From assembly GCF_947495995.1 (NCBI RefSeq), contig NZ_CANMAX010000005.1, positions 218,828 to 282,827 of the forward strand: a stretch of 64,000 bases of DNA. The letters run 5' to 3'. This document shows positions 35,962 to 43,671 of the stretch, in pieces; the first letter of the stretch is position 1, and each line of letters begins with the position of its first letter. This DNA comes from an uncultured Tenacibaculum sp. Lineage in GTDB: Bacteria; Bacteroidota; Bacteroidia; Flavobacteriales; Flavobacteriaceae. The position numbers and the translations under genes are program-made. The notes beneath the pieces were generated by a model. The model saw nothing but the letters and a program-made list of their open reading frames with translations. It searched no databases and was not told where the DNA came from.

Positions 35962-36822
35962 ATGGAATCAGAAAAAATCATCAAACCTGCTAGTGGATAC
36001 TTAATGTTGTTAGTATTCTTCATTTTATTTATTGGGAGCATTGTAGCTATGGTAAAATTAGAAAGCCCTGTGTTTATAATTTCATTAGTTGCATCAATCA
36101 TAATGTTGTTTGGATTCATCTTGGTAAATCCGAATACATCTAAAGTTGTACTGCTATTTGGAAAATATATCGGTACGATAAAACAAAACGGTTTGTATTG
36201 GGCAAATCCTTTTTATTCTAAAAAGAAAATCTCTTTAAGAGCAAGTAACTTCGATAGTGAACGTTTAAAAGTGAACGATAAATTAGGAAATCCTGTAATG
36301 ATTAGTACCATTTTAGTATGGCGTGTTACAGATACATATAAAGCTGCTTTTGATGTTGATAATTACGAGAACTTTGTTCGTGTACAAACTGATGCTGCGG
36401 TAAGAAAATTAGCTAGTATGTATCCTTACGATAATTTTGCTGATGAAGGTCATGAAGAAGATATTACATTACGTTCTAGTGTAAATGAAGTAAGTGAAAC
36501 TTTAGAAAAAGAGCTTGAAGAGCGTTTATCTATTGCAGGTATTGAAGTTTTAGAAGCTAGAATTGGTTACTTAGCTTATGCACAAGAAATTGCTAATGCT
36601 ATGTTAAAAAGACAACAAGCAACTGCTATTGTTGCTGCAAGACATAAGATTGTAGAAGGTGCTGTAAGTATGGTAGAAATGGCTCTTGAAGAATTAAATA
36701 AAAAAGAAATTGTTGAATTAGACGAAGAGCGTAAAGCTGCTATGGTTAGTAATTTAATGATAGTTCTTTGTGGTGATAAAGATGCTTCTCCGGTAGTAAA
36801 TACAGGAACATTAAATCATTAA
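35962..36822 (+). CDS. SPFH/Band 7 (stomatin/prohibitin-like) membrane protein
   Basis: The 286-aa protein has two N-terminal membrane helices (about 13–30 and 33–52) followed by an SPFH domain (about 60–230). Recognisable segments are VVLLFGKYIGTIKQNGLYWANPF, DKLGNPVMISTILVWRVTD and YVRVQTDAAVRKLA-like VRVQTDAAVRKLAS. An Ala/Gln/Glu-rich helix follows (AYAQEIANAMLKRQQATAIVAARHKIVEGAV). Such proteins form membrane scaffolds and regulate membrane-bound proteases or stress responses. It is the first gene of a tight operon ending in an RHH regulator. Confidence 0.9.
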   Translation: MESEKIIKPASGYLMLLVFFILFIGSIVAMVKLESPVFIISLVASIIMLFGFILVNPNTSKVVLLFGKYIGTIKQNGLYWANPFYSKKKISLRASNFDSERLKVNDKLGNPVMISTILVWRVTDTYKAAFDVDNYENFVRVQTDAAVRKLASMYPYDNFADEGHEEDITLRSSVNEVSETLEKELEERLSIAGIEVLEARIGYLAYAQEIANAMLKRQQATAIVAARHKIVEGAVSMVEMALEELNKKEIVELDEERKAAMVSNLMIVLCGDKDASPVVNTGTLNH

Positions 36823-36833
36823 AAAATAAAATT

Positions 36834-36992
36834 ATGAAAGAATATAAAGTTGTTAGACCAAAATTGGGATTAAATAATAGATATCAAAAAATGGAAGATC
36901 TATTAAACCAGTACGCACGAGAAGGATGGACTGTAAAACACATTGCTGAAAGTTGGATTCATATTGTTCTAGAAAGAGATAAAAACAGATAA
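36834..36992 (+). CDS. Small DUF4177-like protein, copy 1
   Basis: A 52-aa ORF starts MKEYKVVRPK, contains LLNQYAREGWTV and ends LERDKNR. The pattern (E..LN.Y..EGW.V, then a hydrophobic strand and LER) fits DUF4177, a short alpha/beta protein of unknown role. It lies 11 nt after the SPFH gene and is a paralogue of the next ORF. Confidence 0.8.
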   Translation: MKEYKVVRPKLGLNNRYQKMEDLLNQYAREGWTVKHIAESWIHIVLERDKNR

Positions 36993-36994
36993 TA

Positions 36995-37165
36995 ATGAAA
37001 GAATATAAATTAATATCTCCAAAATTTAGCTGGAGAAAAAGTAGAGAGAAATTCGAAGCTGAATTAAATAATTATGCTCGTGAAGGTTGGAGAGTAGTTA
37101 ATGTTTATTCTGAAGCAAATACAGGAGCTGTTACCGCTGTTTTAGAACGCGATAAAAACAGATAA
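36995..37165 (+). CDS. Small DUF4177-like protein, copy 2
   Basis: A 56-aa ORF starts MKEYKLISPK with LNNYAREGWRVV and ends VLERDKNR. It shares both ends and the EGW core with the preceding ORF, so the pair arose by tandem duplication. It starts 2 nt after copy 1 and ends 2 nt before the next gene, giving translational coupling. Confidence 0.8.
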   Translation: MKEYKLISPKFSWRKSREKFEAELNNYAREGWRVVNVYSEANTGAVTAVLERDKNR

Positions 37166-37167
37166 TT

Positions 37168-37662
37168 ATGAGAATATTTAAAGAAGAACAACGTTTTAAA
37201 CAACAATGGTTAATTGCACTTTTAGTAATAGGGTTAATTGTTCCTATTGTCGTTTTTTCAAAAGCTTATGCTGATGGTAAAATGGACTTAACCGATTATG
37301 TTATCGCTATGAGTTTAGTGATTCTTCCAACAGGATTTATCTTCTTCTTTAAATTAAAAACTCGAATTGACGAACAAGGTATTCATTATCGTTTTATTCC
37401 TTTTCATTTTAAGTACAAAACAATTCCTTGGAATGATATTGAAAACATATATATAAGGAAATACGATGCCATCTCTGAATATGGTGGATGGGGAATGAAA
37501 GGCGGTTTACTTTGGAAGAAAGAAAATGGTGTTGCTTATAATGTTTCTGGTGAAATTGGAATTCAAATGGAATTGAAAAATTCAAAACGTATTCTTATTG
37601 GAACTCAACAAGAAGAAAAAGCGTTAACTACAATTACACATTACAAAAAGGTAGCATCATGA
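37168..37662 (+). CDS. Two-helix membrane protein with bacterial PH-like domain
   Basis: The 164-aa protein has two membrane helices (about 14–31 and 41–60), then a cytoplasmic domain (about 65–160) with RIDEQGIHYRFIPF, IPWNDIENIYIRKY and YGGWGMKGG. That arrangement is common in bacterial PH-domain membrane proteins (YdbT/DUF-type). Function is unknown. Its stop overlaps the ATG of a 22-aa ORF (ATGA). Confidence 0.75.
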   Translation: MRIFKEEQRFKQQWLIALLVIGLIVPIVVFSKAYADGKMDLTDYVIAMSLVILPTGFIFFFKLKTRIDEQGIHYRFIPFHFKYKTIPWNDIENIYIRKYDAISEYGGWGMKGGLLWKKENGVAYNVSGEIGIQMELKNSKRILIGTQQEEKALTTITHYKKVAS

Positions 37663-37727
37663 TACGATTAATAGTACTTTTTATTTTGTATTTCATTTCA
37701 ATTTTATGGTCTTTTGTACAACTATAA
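37659..37727 (+). CDS. 22-aa single-helix membrane peptide (tentative)
   Basis: The ORF MIRLIVLFILYFISILWSFV… overlaps the preceding stop as ATGA, a classic coupling signal. The product is almost entirely one membrane helix. It could be a real small membrane protein acting with the SPFH or PH-like partner, or a chance ORF. Confidence 0.4.
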   Translation: MIRLIVLFILYFISILWSFVQL

Positions 37728-37759
37728 AAATTGTAGAAAATTAATAATTGAAAATTCAC

Positions 37760-37927
37760 ATGGCTAAAAAGAAAGCATTTGCGTTACGAATAAATGAAGA
37801 CATGCTTAAGGCTATTGAAAAATGGGCTTCAGATGAGTTTCGTTCTACGAACGGACAAATTGAATGGATGCTTATGAAAGCTCTTAAAGAAGCAAAAAGA
37901 GAACCTAAAAAGAAAGAAGAGGAGTAA
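37760..37927 (+). CDS. Arc/MetJ-type ribbon-helix-helix DNA-binding protein
   Basis: A 55-aa ORF. KKKAFALRINEDMLKAIEKWAS gives the beta strand and helix 1; EFRSTNGQIEWMLMKALKEAKR gives the turn and helix 2 of an RHH fold (phenotypic pattern F-x-L-R, NGQIE). The C-terminus is Lys/Glu-rich. It is the last gene of the SPFH operon and may bind the palindrome at 35926–35946 to regulate it (inference). Confidence 0.85.
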   Translation: MAKKKAFALRINEDMLKAIEKWASDEFRSTNGQIEWMLMKALKEAKREPKKKEEE

Positions 37928-37938
37928 AAACTCCTCTT
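37917..37938. terminator. Bidirectional terminator after the RHH gene
   Basis: A 9-bp perfect stem aagaggagt / actcctctt with an AAAA loop, overlapping the RHH stop codon. It serves the RHH operon and the convergent hydrolase gene. Confidence 0.8.
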
Positions 37939-37941
37939 TTC

Positions 37942-39714
37942 TTATTTTTTAATCGGTAAGATAATTTTACTCGGATACTTCTCGTTATGAAACAACTTTA
38001 TAATAGCTGTTTTCGCATTCTTGGCTTTCTGCCTCGAAGGATCTTCCTTGTAGTTATAATTCTTTTGAATATTAGGATTGTCTATAGCTGAAAAAACTAA
38101 TCGTAATTTACTTCCTTTTCGAATTACTCTACTAAACATGTTTTCTCCTTCAAAAACATACTTTTCAATAACATTCTTTTTTACAAGTTCTGGTTTTTCT
38201 AAGCCATTTCTATATCGAGCTCTTAGTTGGTCTTTTTGTAAGAAAATAGATTCATTTGCTTTGGTTACTTCGTAAAGTGTAACTTCAAAATCAGTATCTA
38301 CAACATTTAAAGAAATAAAAGCTTCGAAAGTTATTTTTCCATTAACCTGCATATCTTCTTCTAATGGTTTAGAATGATAAACAAGAATATCTTGATCATT
38401 CACATAACTTTGATCTTTGTAAAACTCACTATTCGAACTTGTATAACTAGGTTTAGTAATTCCTTCATTTTTTAAAGGATCATAAACTACAACATCAGGT
38501 TCTTTATCATTAGTAATTACTGTATTTGAAAGTAATCCAGAATTAAATATTGTTTTGGCATCATTCTGTTTAGAACTTAAAAAGAATTCTTTATTTGCAT
38601 TTGTGATGTTATTAATGTCTGCTTCATAATTCCAAACGTTATCACCCATTGTATAATAAGCTACTCTACTTTTTAAAAATTCTGGTTTTTTTCCATTTTT
38701 TAAAATCCAATTAAACCAATCTAAATGCAAAGCGTTCATATTCAAAACAGCATTTTCTTTAAACTGTAAACCTCCTAATTCTTTAGTTGGTCTTCTAGTT
38801 CCACCATGACTCCATGGACCAACTATTAAATAATGATTCAATCGAGCAGCATTTGCTCCATTTTTCATGTGATCTGAATAATATTTCATTGCTCCTGGTT
38901 GATCAGAATCAAAATGCCCAGTAATACTTAAAATAGGAATATTGATTTTTTTTGATTCTTCTTCAGTAAAATAAAACTGCTGCCAAAATTCATCATGACT
39001 CGGATGTGAAATCCAATTTTGAAAAACTTCTTTCGGATAACCAATTAACTCATCGTAAATATGAAACGGTTTATTTTCTTTGTACAGTTGTTCTTGCTTT
39101 TGAGTCCAAAAATCAGCACCAAATAATTTCTGATTAATTGTTTTTCCGCTTGTTAACATTAACCAGCGCATTACATACGGATAAAAGATATTATTATACT
39201 TTGGAAAATCTAAACCCGGACCTACAGATGCTGTTGGTACTATTGTTTTTAAATATTTTGGAAATTCTTTTAAAACAAACCATTGATTCATTCCTCTGTA
39301 AGAACCGCCCATCATACCAACTTTTCCGTCACTCCATTCTTGTTTTCCAATCCATTCAACAACCTCTGCCCCATCTTTTGCATCATCTTGAAAGGGAATA
39401 AATTTTCCTTCGGAATTTCCTCTACCTCTACAATCTACAGTAATAAAAACAAAACCGTTTCTAGAAAAGAATAAACCTCTTTCATGATTTTCATCAGAAA
39501 CATAAGGTGTAATTACAAGAATTGTTGGGTATTTTTTATCTGATGTATATGCTTCAGGAAGATAAATATTGGAGGATAATTTTGTTCCATCAGATAATTT
39601 GATTTTTTGGTAAAACTTTATTTTGATATTTAATGAATCTGAGGTTTCAAGAGCATTGATTTTTGAGACAAAAGAACACATCAAAACAAAGAAAAACATC
39701 GTTACATGTTTCAT
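37942..39714 (-). CDS. Exported CocE/NonD-family (S15, X-Pro dipeptidyl-peptidase-like) hydrolase
   Basis: The 590-aa product starts at ATG 39714, chosen because it gives a signal peptide (MKHVTMFFFVLMCSFVSKINA) and lies just after a consensus promoter; an upstream ATG at 39762 would overlap that promoter. The alpha/beta-hydrolase part has LVITPY, DCRGRGNSEG, the nucleophile motif GGSYRG, the acid region TGHFDSD and the histidine GPWSHGG. The C-terminal jelly-roll (about 400–590) is typical of S15/CocE. It hydrolyses esters, amides or Xaa-Pro peptides outside the cytoplasm; exact substrate unknown. Confidence 0.92.
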   Translation of the reverse strand: MKHVTMFFFVLMCSFVSKINALETSDSLNIKIKFYQKIKLSDGTKLSSNIYLPEAYTSDKKYPTILVITPYVSDENHERGLFFSRNGFVFITVDCRGRGNSEGKFIPFQDDAKDGAEVVEWIGKQEWSDGKVGMMGGSYRGMNQWFVLKEFPKYLKTIVPTASVGPGLDFPKYNNIFYPYVMRWLMLTSGKTINQKLFGADFWTQKQEQLYKENKPFHIYDELIGYPKEVFQNWISHPSHDEFWQQFYFTEEESKKINIPILSITGHFDSDQPGAMKYYSDHMKNGANAARLNHYLIVGPWSHGGTRRPTKELGGLQFKENAVLNMNALHLDWFNWILKNGKKPEFLKSRVAYYTMGDNVWNYEADINNITNANKEFFLSSKQNDAKTIFNSGLLSNTVITNDKEPDVVVYDPLKNEGITKPSYTSSNSEFYKDQSYVNDQDILVYHSKPLEEDMQVNGKITFEAFISLNVVDTDFEVTLYEVTKANESIFLQKDQLRARYRNGLEKPELVKKNVIEKYVFEGENMFSRVIRKGSKLRLVFSAIDNPNIQKNYNYKEDPSRQKAKNAKTAIIKLFHNEKYPSKIILPIKK

Positions 39715-39732
39715 AGTTTTTAAGCTTTGTTT

Positions 39733-39763
39733 CAAATGTAAATTTACTTTTTGTACCAACAAA
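39733..39763 (-). promoter_or_regulatory. Consensus Bacteroidota promoter of the CocE-like gene
   Basis: On the minus strand TTTG (39763–39760) is followed after exactly 19 nt by TACATTTG (39740–39733), a full match to TTTG-N19-TAnnTTTG. The ATG lies 18 nt downstream. Confidence 0.75.
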
Positions 39764-39852
39764 GGGAATATGATCCGTTAACAGTTTTTTAAGAAATTCC
39801 AAATGATTTAACTGTATTTTTATCAATCTTAATCAACTAATTTATTTTTCTA

Positions 39853-42800
39853 ATGAAAAAATACATTATACCTCTACTTTTATTCATTTCCTGCATTGTT
39901 TCCGCTCAGGAACTTTCTATGGATATTTTGAAAAATATGAAACCTAGAAATATAGGTCCTGGTGGAATGAGTGGAAGAGTTACTGCAATAGATGTAGTAC
40001 ACAAAAATCCAGATGTTATGTACGTAGGAACAGCTTCTGGTGGTTTATGGAAATCTACTTCTGGTGGAATTAAATGGGAACCAATTTTCGAAAAAGAAGT
40101 TACTGCATCTGTAGGTGCTGTGGCCATACAACAATCTAACCCAAGTGTTATTTGGGTAGGAACTGGAGAAGGAAATCCGAGAAACAGTTTAAATGGTGGA
40201 TATGGAATTTATAAGTCTTTAGATGCTGGTAAAACTTGGAAATCTATGGGATTAGAAAAAACTCGTCATATTCATAGAGTTATTATCGATCCTACAAATT
40301 CTGATATTGTGTATGCTGCTGCTATCGGATCTCCTTGGGGTGAACATCCTGAAAGAGGAATTTTTAAAACTGTAGATGGCGGTAAAACTTGGAAAAAAGT
40401 TTTATACAATAATATTAAAACTGGTGCTGCAGATTTAGTTATGGATCCTTCTAATCCTAACAAATTAATCGCTGCGATGTGGGAACACAAACGTGATCCT
40501 TGGTTTTTTAAATCTGGTGGAAAAGGAAGTGGATTATACATTACTCATGATGGTGGTGAAAACTGGAAAAAAATTACTCATAAAGAAGGTTTTCCTAAAG
40601 GTGATTTAGGAAGAATCGGAGTTGCTATTTCTAGAAGTAATCCGAATACAATTTACGCTTTAGTAGAATCTAAAAAGAATGCTTTATACAAAAGTGAAGA
40701 TGGCGGATTTAAATGGAAGAAAATTAATGGTAAAGCCGGAATAGGTAATCGTCCGTTCTACTATTCTGAAATCTATGCTGATCCTCAAAACGAAAATAGA
40801 TTATATACCATTTTCACGTATGTAAATGTTTCTCAAGATGGTGGAAAAAGTTTTAATCAATTAATGCCAGCTTATGGTGCTAATAATGGAGTTCACCCAG
40901 ATCACCACGCTTGGTGGATTCATCCTGAGAATGGAAAATTCATGATTGATGGTAATGACGGTGGTTTAAATATTACTCGTGATGGTGGTAAAACTTGGCG
41001 TTTTATTGGTAATTTACCTGTTGCTCAATTTTATCATATTAATGTAGATAATGAATACCCGTACAATGTTTACGGAGGAATGCAAGATAATGGTTCTTGG
41101 AGAGGTCCGGCTTATGTATGGAAAGCTCAAGGAATTCGTAATTCATACTGGCAAGAAATAAGTTTTGGAGACGGTTTTGATGTTGTTCCAGACAAAGATG
41201 ATTCTCGTTATGGATGGTCTATGAGTCAGCAAGGTTTTGTTTCTCGTTACGATTATAAAACAGGAAACAATTATACAGTAAAACCAACACACCCAGATCC
41301 AAATGTAAAATTACGTTTCAACTGGAATTCAGCAATTAATATTGATCCTTTTGATAATTCTACAATTTACTTCGGAAGTCAATTTGTACACAAATCAACG
41401 GATAAAGGATTAACTTGGGAAGTTATTTCTCCAGATTTAACTACTGATGATAAAAGCAAACAAAAACAACACGAAAGTGGTGGATTAACTATAGATGCAA
41501 CTGGTGCAGAAAATCACTGTACAGTTTTAGTTATTGAGCCTTCACCTGTTGAAAAAGATATGCTTTGGGCTGCAACAGATGACGGACAAGTTCATATTAC
41601 TCAAAATGGAGGTTCTACTTGGACTAATGTTTCTAAAAATATTAAAGGATTACCTGCAAATAGTTGGATTGTTCAAATTAAAGCTTCAAACAAAAATAAA
41701 GGAGAAGCTTTATTAGTTGCAAATGATTATCGTCGTTTTAACTATACACCTTATGCGTATAGAACTAAAAACTATGGTAAAACTTGGGAACGTATCGTTG
41801 ATGAAAATGATGTAAAGAGTTACACGTTAAGTATTGTTGAAGACCCTATCGAATCTAACTTATTATTCTTAGGTACAGATGATGGATTATATGTTTCTAT
41901 TGATGCTGGTAATAAGTGGACAAAATGGACTGCTGGGTTCCCAACAGTTTCTGTAAAAGATTTAGTAATTCACCCAAGAGAACACGATTTAGTTATTGGT
42001 ACTTTTGGTAGAGCTGCTTGGGTATTAGATGATATTCGTCCTTTACGTGCTATTGCTGCGAACAAAAACATCTTAACTAAAAAATTCGATTTATTTACAC
42101 CTCCAACTGCTTATCAAGCAAGTTACCAACAACCAACAGGAAGTCGTTTTGGAGCAGATGCTTTATTTAATGGTGAAAACAGACCTTTCGGAGCTCAAAT
42201 TAAGTTTTATGTAAACAAGCCTAAAATGGCTAAGAAAACTGAAAAAGCTGGTAAGAAGTCTAAAGACGATCTTAAGAAGAAAGAAGAAGGTAAAAAGAAA
42301 ATTAAATGGGACTCTATTAAGTTTGAAATATATGACGGAACCCGTTTGATTAGAACTATCAAGAGAAAAACACCTAAAGAAAACGGAATTCATAGAGGAA
42401 CTTGGTTTATGGATGAAAAAGGTGTTGCTCGTCCATCTAGACGTATTAGAAAATCTAAATCGGAACCTAGTGGAGTAACTGTAAAACCAGGAACTTATAG
42501 AATCAAGGCTACTTTTGGTGATCAAACTGCTGAAACGAATATTACTGTAAAATACGATCCGAGATTACAAATGTCTCAAGCTGCAATTGATGAAAAATAC
42601 AATACTGCTAAAATGCTTAAAGTTGATCAAAAAGTAATGTTAGACGCAGTAAATCAATTAGTAGAAAGTAAGAAAATAGCGGAAGGTTATAAGAAAGAGT
42701 TATCTACTAAAGATAAAAAGAAGTATGAAGCTCAAATTAAATCTTCAAAAGAGATTATAAAAAAGATAGATACATTATTAAATATTTACTTAGGTAGAGT

Positions 42801-43062
42801 TGACAAGCGTCAAGGAATTATTAGAAGTCCAGAAGTAAATATAAATCAACGTTTAGGTACTACAAATTGGTATGTAAACAGTAGATATGGTAAACAAACT
42901 GCTACTGAAAAACGTTTGATAGAACAATTTAAAACTTCATTAAAGAAAGTATTAGCTAAAACAAATACATTCTTTAATAAGGAATGGCCTACCTACAAAA
43001 ATGAAGTAGAGAAAATCACAATCTCACCTTTTAAAGAGACTAAAATCTTCTCTATAAAATAA
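39853..43062 (+). CDS. Exported BNR/VPS10-type beta-propeller protein
   Basis: The 1069-aa protein has a signal peptide (MKKYIIPLLLFISCIVSA). About ten Asp-box/BNR repeats of the form S.DGGKTW follow over residues 60–700, for example KSLDAGKTW, KTVDGGKTW, THDGGENW, KSEDGGFKW, TRDGGKTW and TQNGGSTW. This gives one or two propellers, as in sortilin-like and BNR glycosidase-like proteins. A Lys-rich linker (KKTEKAGKKSKDDLKKK, about 793–809) leads to a beta domain and a helical C-terminus. No T9SS tail is visible. The substrate is unknown and catalytic activity cannot be inferred from Asp boxes alone. Confidence 0.85.
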   Translation: MKKYIIPLLLFISCIVSAQELSMDILKNMKPRNIGPGGMSGRVTAIDVVHKNPDVMYVGTASGGLWKSTSGGIKWEPIFEKEVTASVGAVAIQQSNPSVIWVGTGEGNPRNSLNGGYGIYKSLDAGKTWKSMGLEKTRHIHRVIIDPTNSDIVYAAAIGSPWGEHPERGIFKTVDGGKTWKKVLYNNIKTGAADLVMDPSNPNKLIAAMWEHKRDPWFFKSGGKGSGLYITHDGGENWKKITHKEGFPKGDLGRIGVAISRSNPNTIYALVESKKNALYKSEDGGFKWKKINGKAGIGNRPFYYSEIYADPQNENRLYTIFTYVNVSQDGGKSFNQLMPAYGANNGVHPDHHAWWIHPENGKFMIDGNDGGLNITRDGGKTWRFIGNLPVAQFYHINVDNEYPYNVYGGMQDNGSWRGPAYVWKAQGIRNSYWQEISFGDGFDVVPDKDDSRYGWSMSQQGFVSRYDYKTGNNYTVKPTHPDPNVKLRFNWNSAINIDPFDNSTIYFGSQFVHKSTDKGLTWEVISPDLTTDDKSKQKQHESGGLTIDATGAENHCTVLVIEPSPVEKDMLWAATDDGQVHITQNGGSTWTNVSKNIKGLPANSWIVQIKASNKNKGEALLVANDYRRFNYTPYAYRTKNYGKTWERIVDENDVKSYTLSIVEDPIESNLLFLGTDDGLYVSIDAGNKWTKWTAGFPTVSVKDLVIHPREHDLVIGTFGRAAWVLDDIRPLRAIAANKNILTKKFDLFTPPTAYQASYQQPTGSRFGADALFNGENRPFGAQIKFYVNKPKMAKKTEKAGKKSKDDLKKKEEGKKKIKWDSIKFEIYDGTRLIRTIKRKTPKENGIHRGTWFMDEKGVARPSRRIRKSKSEPSGVTVKPGTYRIKATFGDQTAETNITVKYDPRLQMSQAAIDEKYNTAKMLKVDQKVMLDAVNQLVESKKIAEGYKKELSTKDKKKYEAQIKSSKEIIKKIDTLLNIYLGRVDKRQGIIRSPEVNINQRLGTTNWYVNSRYGKQTATEKRLIEQFKTSLKKVLAKTNTFFNKEWPTYKNEVEKITISPFKETKIFSIK

Positions 43063-43067
43063 AAACA

Positions 43068-43096
43068 AAAACGAGGTTATTTACTAACCTCGTTTT
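43068..43096. terminator. Bidirectional terminator after the BNR gene
   Basis: A perfect 12-bp stem aaaacgaggtta / taacctcgtttt between convergent genes, with T runs on both strands. Confidence 0.85.
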
Positions 43097-43115
43097 CTTT
43101 TTTATCAAAAAAACT

Positions 43116-43295
43116 TTATTGATACTTGCACATTGCATTACATGTGTCTATCATCCACTTATGATCTTTATTACTAGGGTCTACTTTTTTAAATTCCATA
43201 ATACATGGAATTAGACAATTGTCACCACCATTAATTTTTGATGCTTGTTCCTTACTAATTTTGTAGTTGGTTAAAAACTCTAATTTACTTTTCAT
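43116..43295 (-). CDS. Double-glycine-leader peptide precursor with CxxxC/CxxxC core
   Basis: A 59-aa ORF starts at ATG 43295. The leader MKSKLEFLTNYKISKEQ ASKINGG ends in Gly-Gly at 23–24, like GG-type bacteriocin and natural-product precursors of Bacteroidota. The 35-aa core carries four Cys at 27, 31, 52 and 56, arranged C-x3-C…C-x3-C. This spacing matches a disulfide-stapled helical hairpin (alpha-hairpinin-like) in principle. It is predicted to be cleaved after GG and exported by a C39-peptidase ABC transporter, which is not in the window. It lies alone between the BNR and LRR genes. Function as bacteriocin or signal is inference. Confidence 0.7.
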   Translation of the reverse strand: MKSKLEFLTNYKISKEQASKINGGDNCLIPCIMEFKKVDPSNKDHKWMIDTCNAMCKYQ

Positions 43296-43671
43296 GATTT
43301 TTTAAATTTATAATTAATCTGTCATAAAATTATATTTTCAAAAACACTTTAGACTCATCCAAAACGGGTGATTTTCATTTTTTGTGGTAAAGCTATTCTG
43401 AACAGAAATAAGAAAAACATTATAAAAACTCTTTTGTTAAATATTTTTGATTTTATTCAGTTCTTTTGTTTAAAAAGAACTCTATCCAAAGAAAACTATG
43501 GAGATTTTGAGGAAATTAATAACAGAGAAGAATAGATAAAAAATTAAAGATTATAAAATATTCCCATTCATTTATTAGTAAAGAAAAATAAAAAAATCAC
43601 CCATCTTGGGTGATTTTTTATTTTTTGTAGCAACCTATTTTTGTAGGAGATCAACCTATAAAAAACAAGAA
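43296..43671. other. Intergenic region with three hairpins between the GG peptide and LRR genes
   Basis: No convincing gene is present; the longest plus-strand ORF from an ATG at 43498 is 13 codons. Hairpins occur at 43355–43371 (tcatcc/gggtga), 43459–43481 (agttctttt/aaaagaact) and 43591–43619. The first and last are followed by similar tracts (gggtgatttt…tttttgtgg and gggtgatttt…tttttgtag), suggesting duplicated terminator sequence. The region could be a decayed gene or encode a small RNA. Confidence 0.5.
43591..43619 (+). terminator. Strong terminator-like hairpin upstream of the LRR gene
   Basis: A perfect 13-bp stem aaaaaatcaccca / tgggtgatttttt with a TCT loop and a T-rich tail. No plus-strand gene is seen directly before it, so it may end a small RNA or insulate or attenuate the LRR gene 53 nt downstream. 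Confidence 0.6.

Noticed and set aside
39715..39762. Upstream ATG adding 16 codons to the CocE-like gene
   Set aside because: It would run through a perfect TTTG-N19-TAnnTTTG promoter and bury the signal peptide; the start at 39714 fits both.
43498..43539. 13-codon ORF in the intergenic region before the LRR gene
   Set aside because: Too short, with no family, partner or conserved signal visible.
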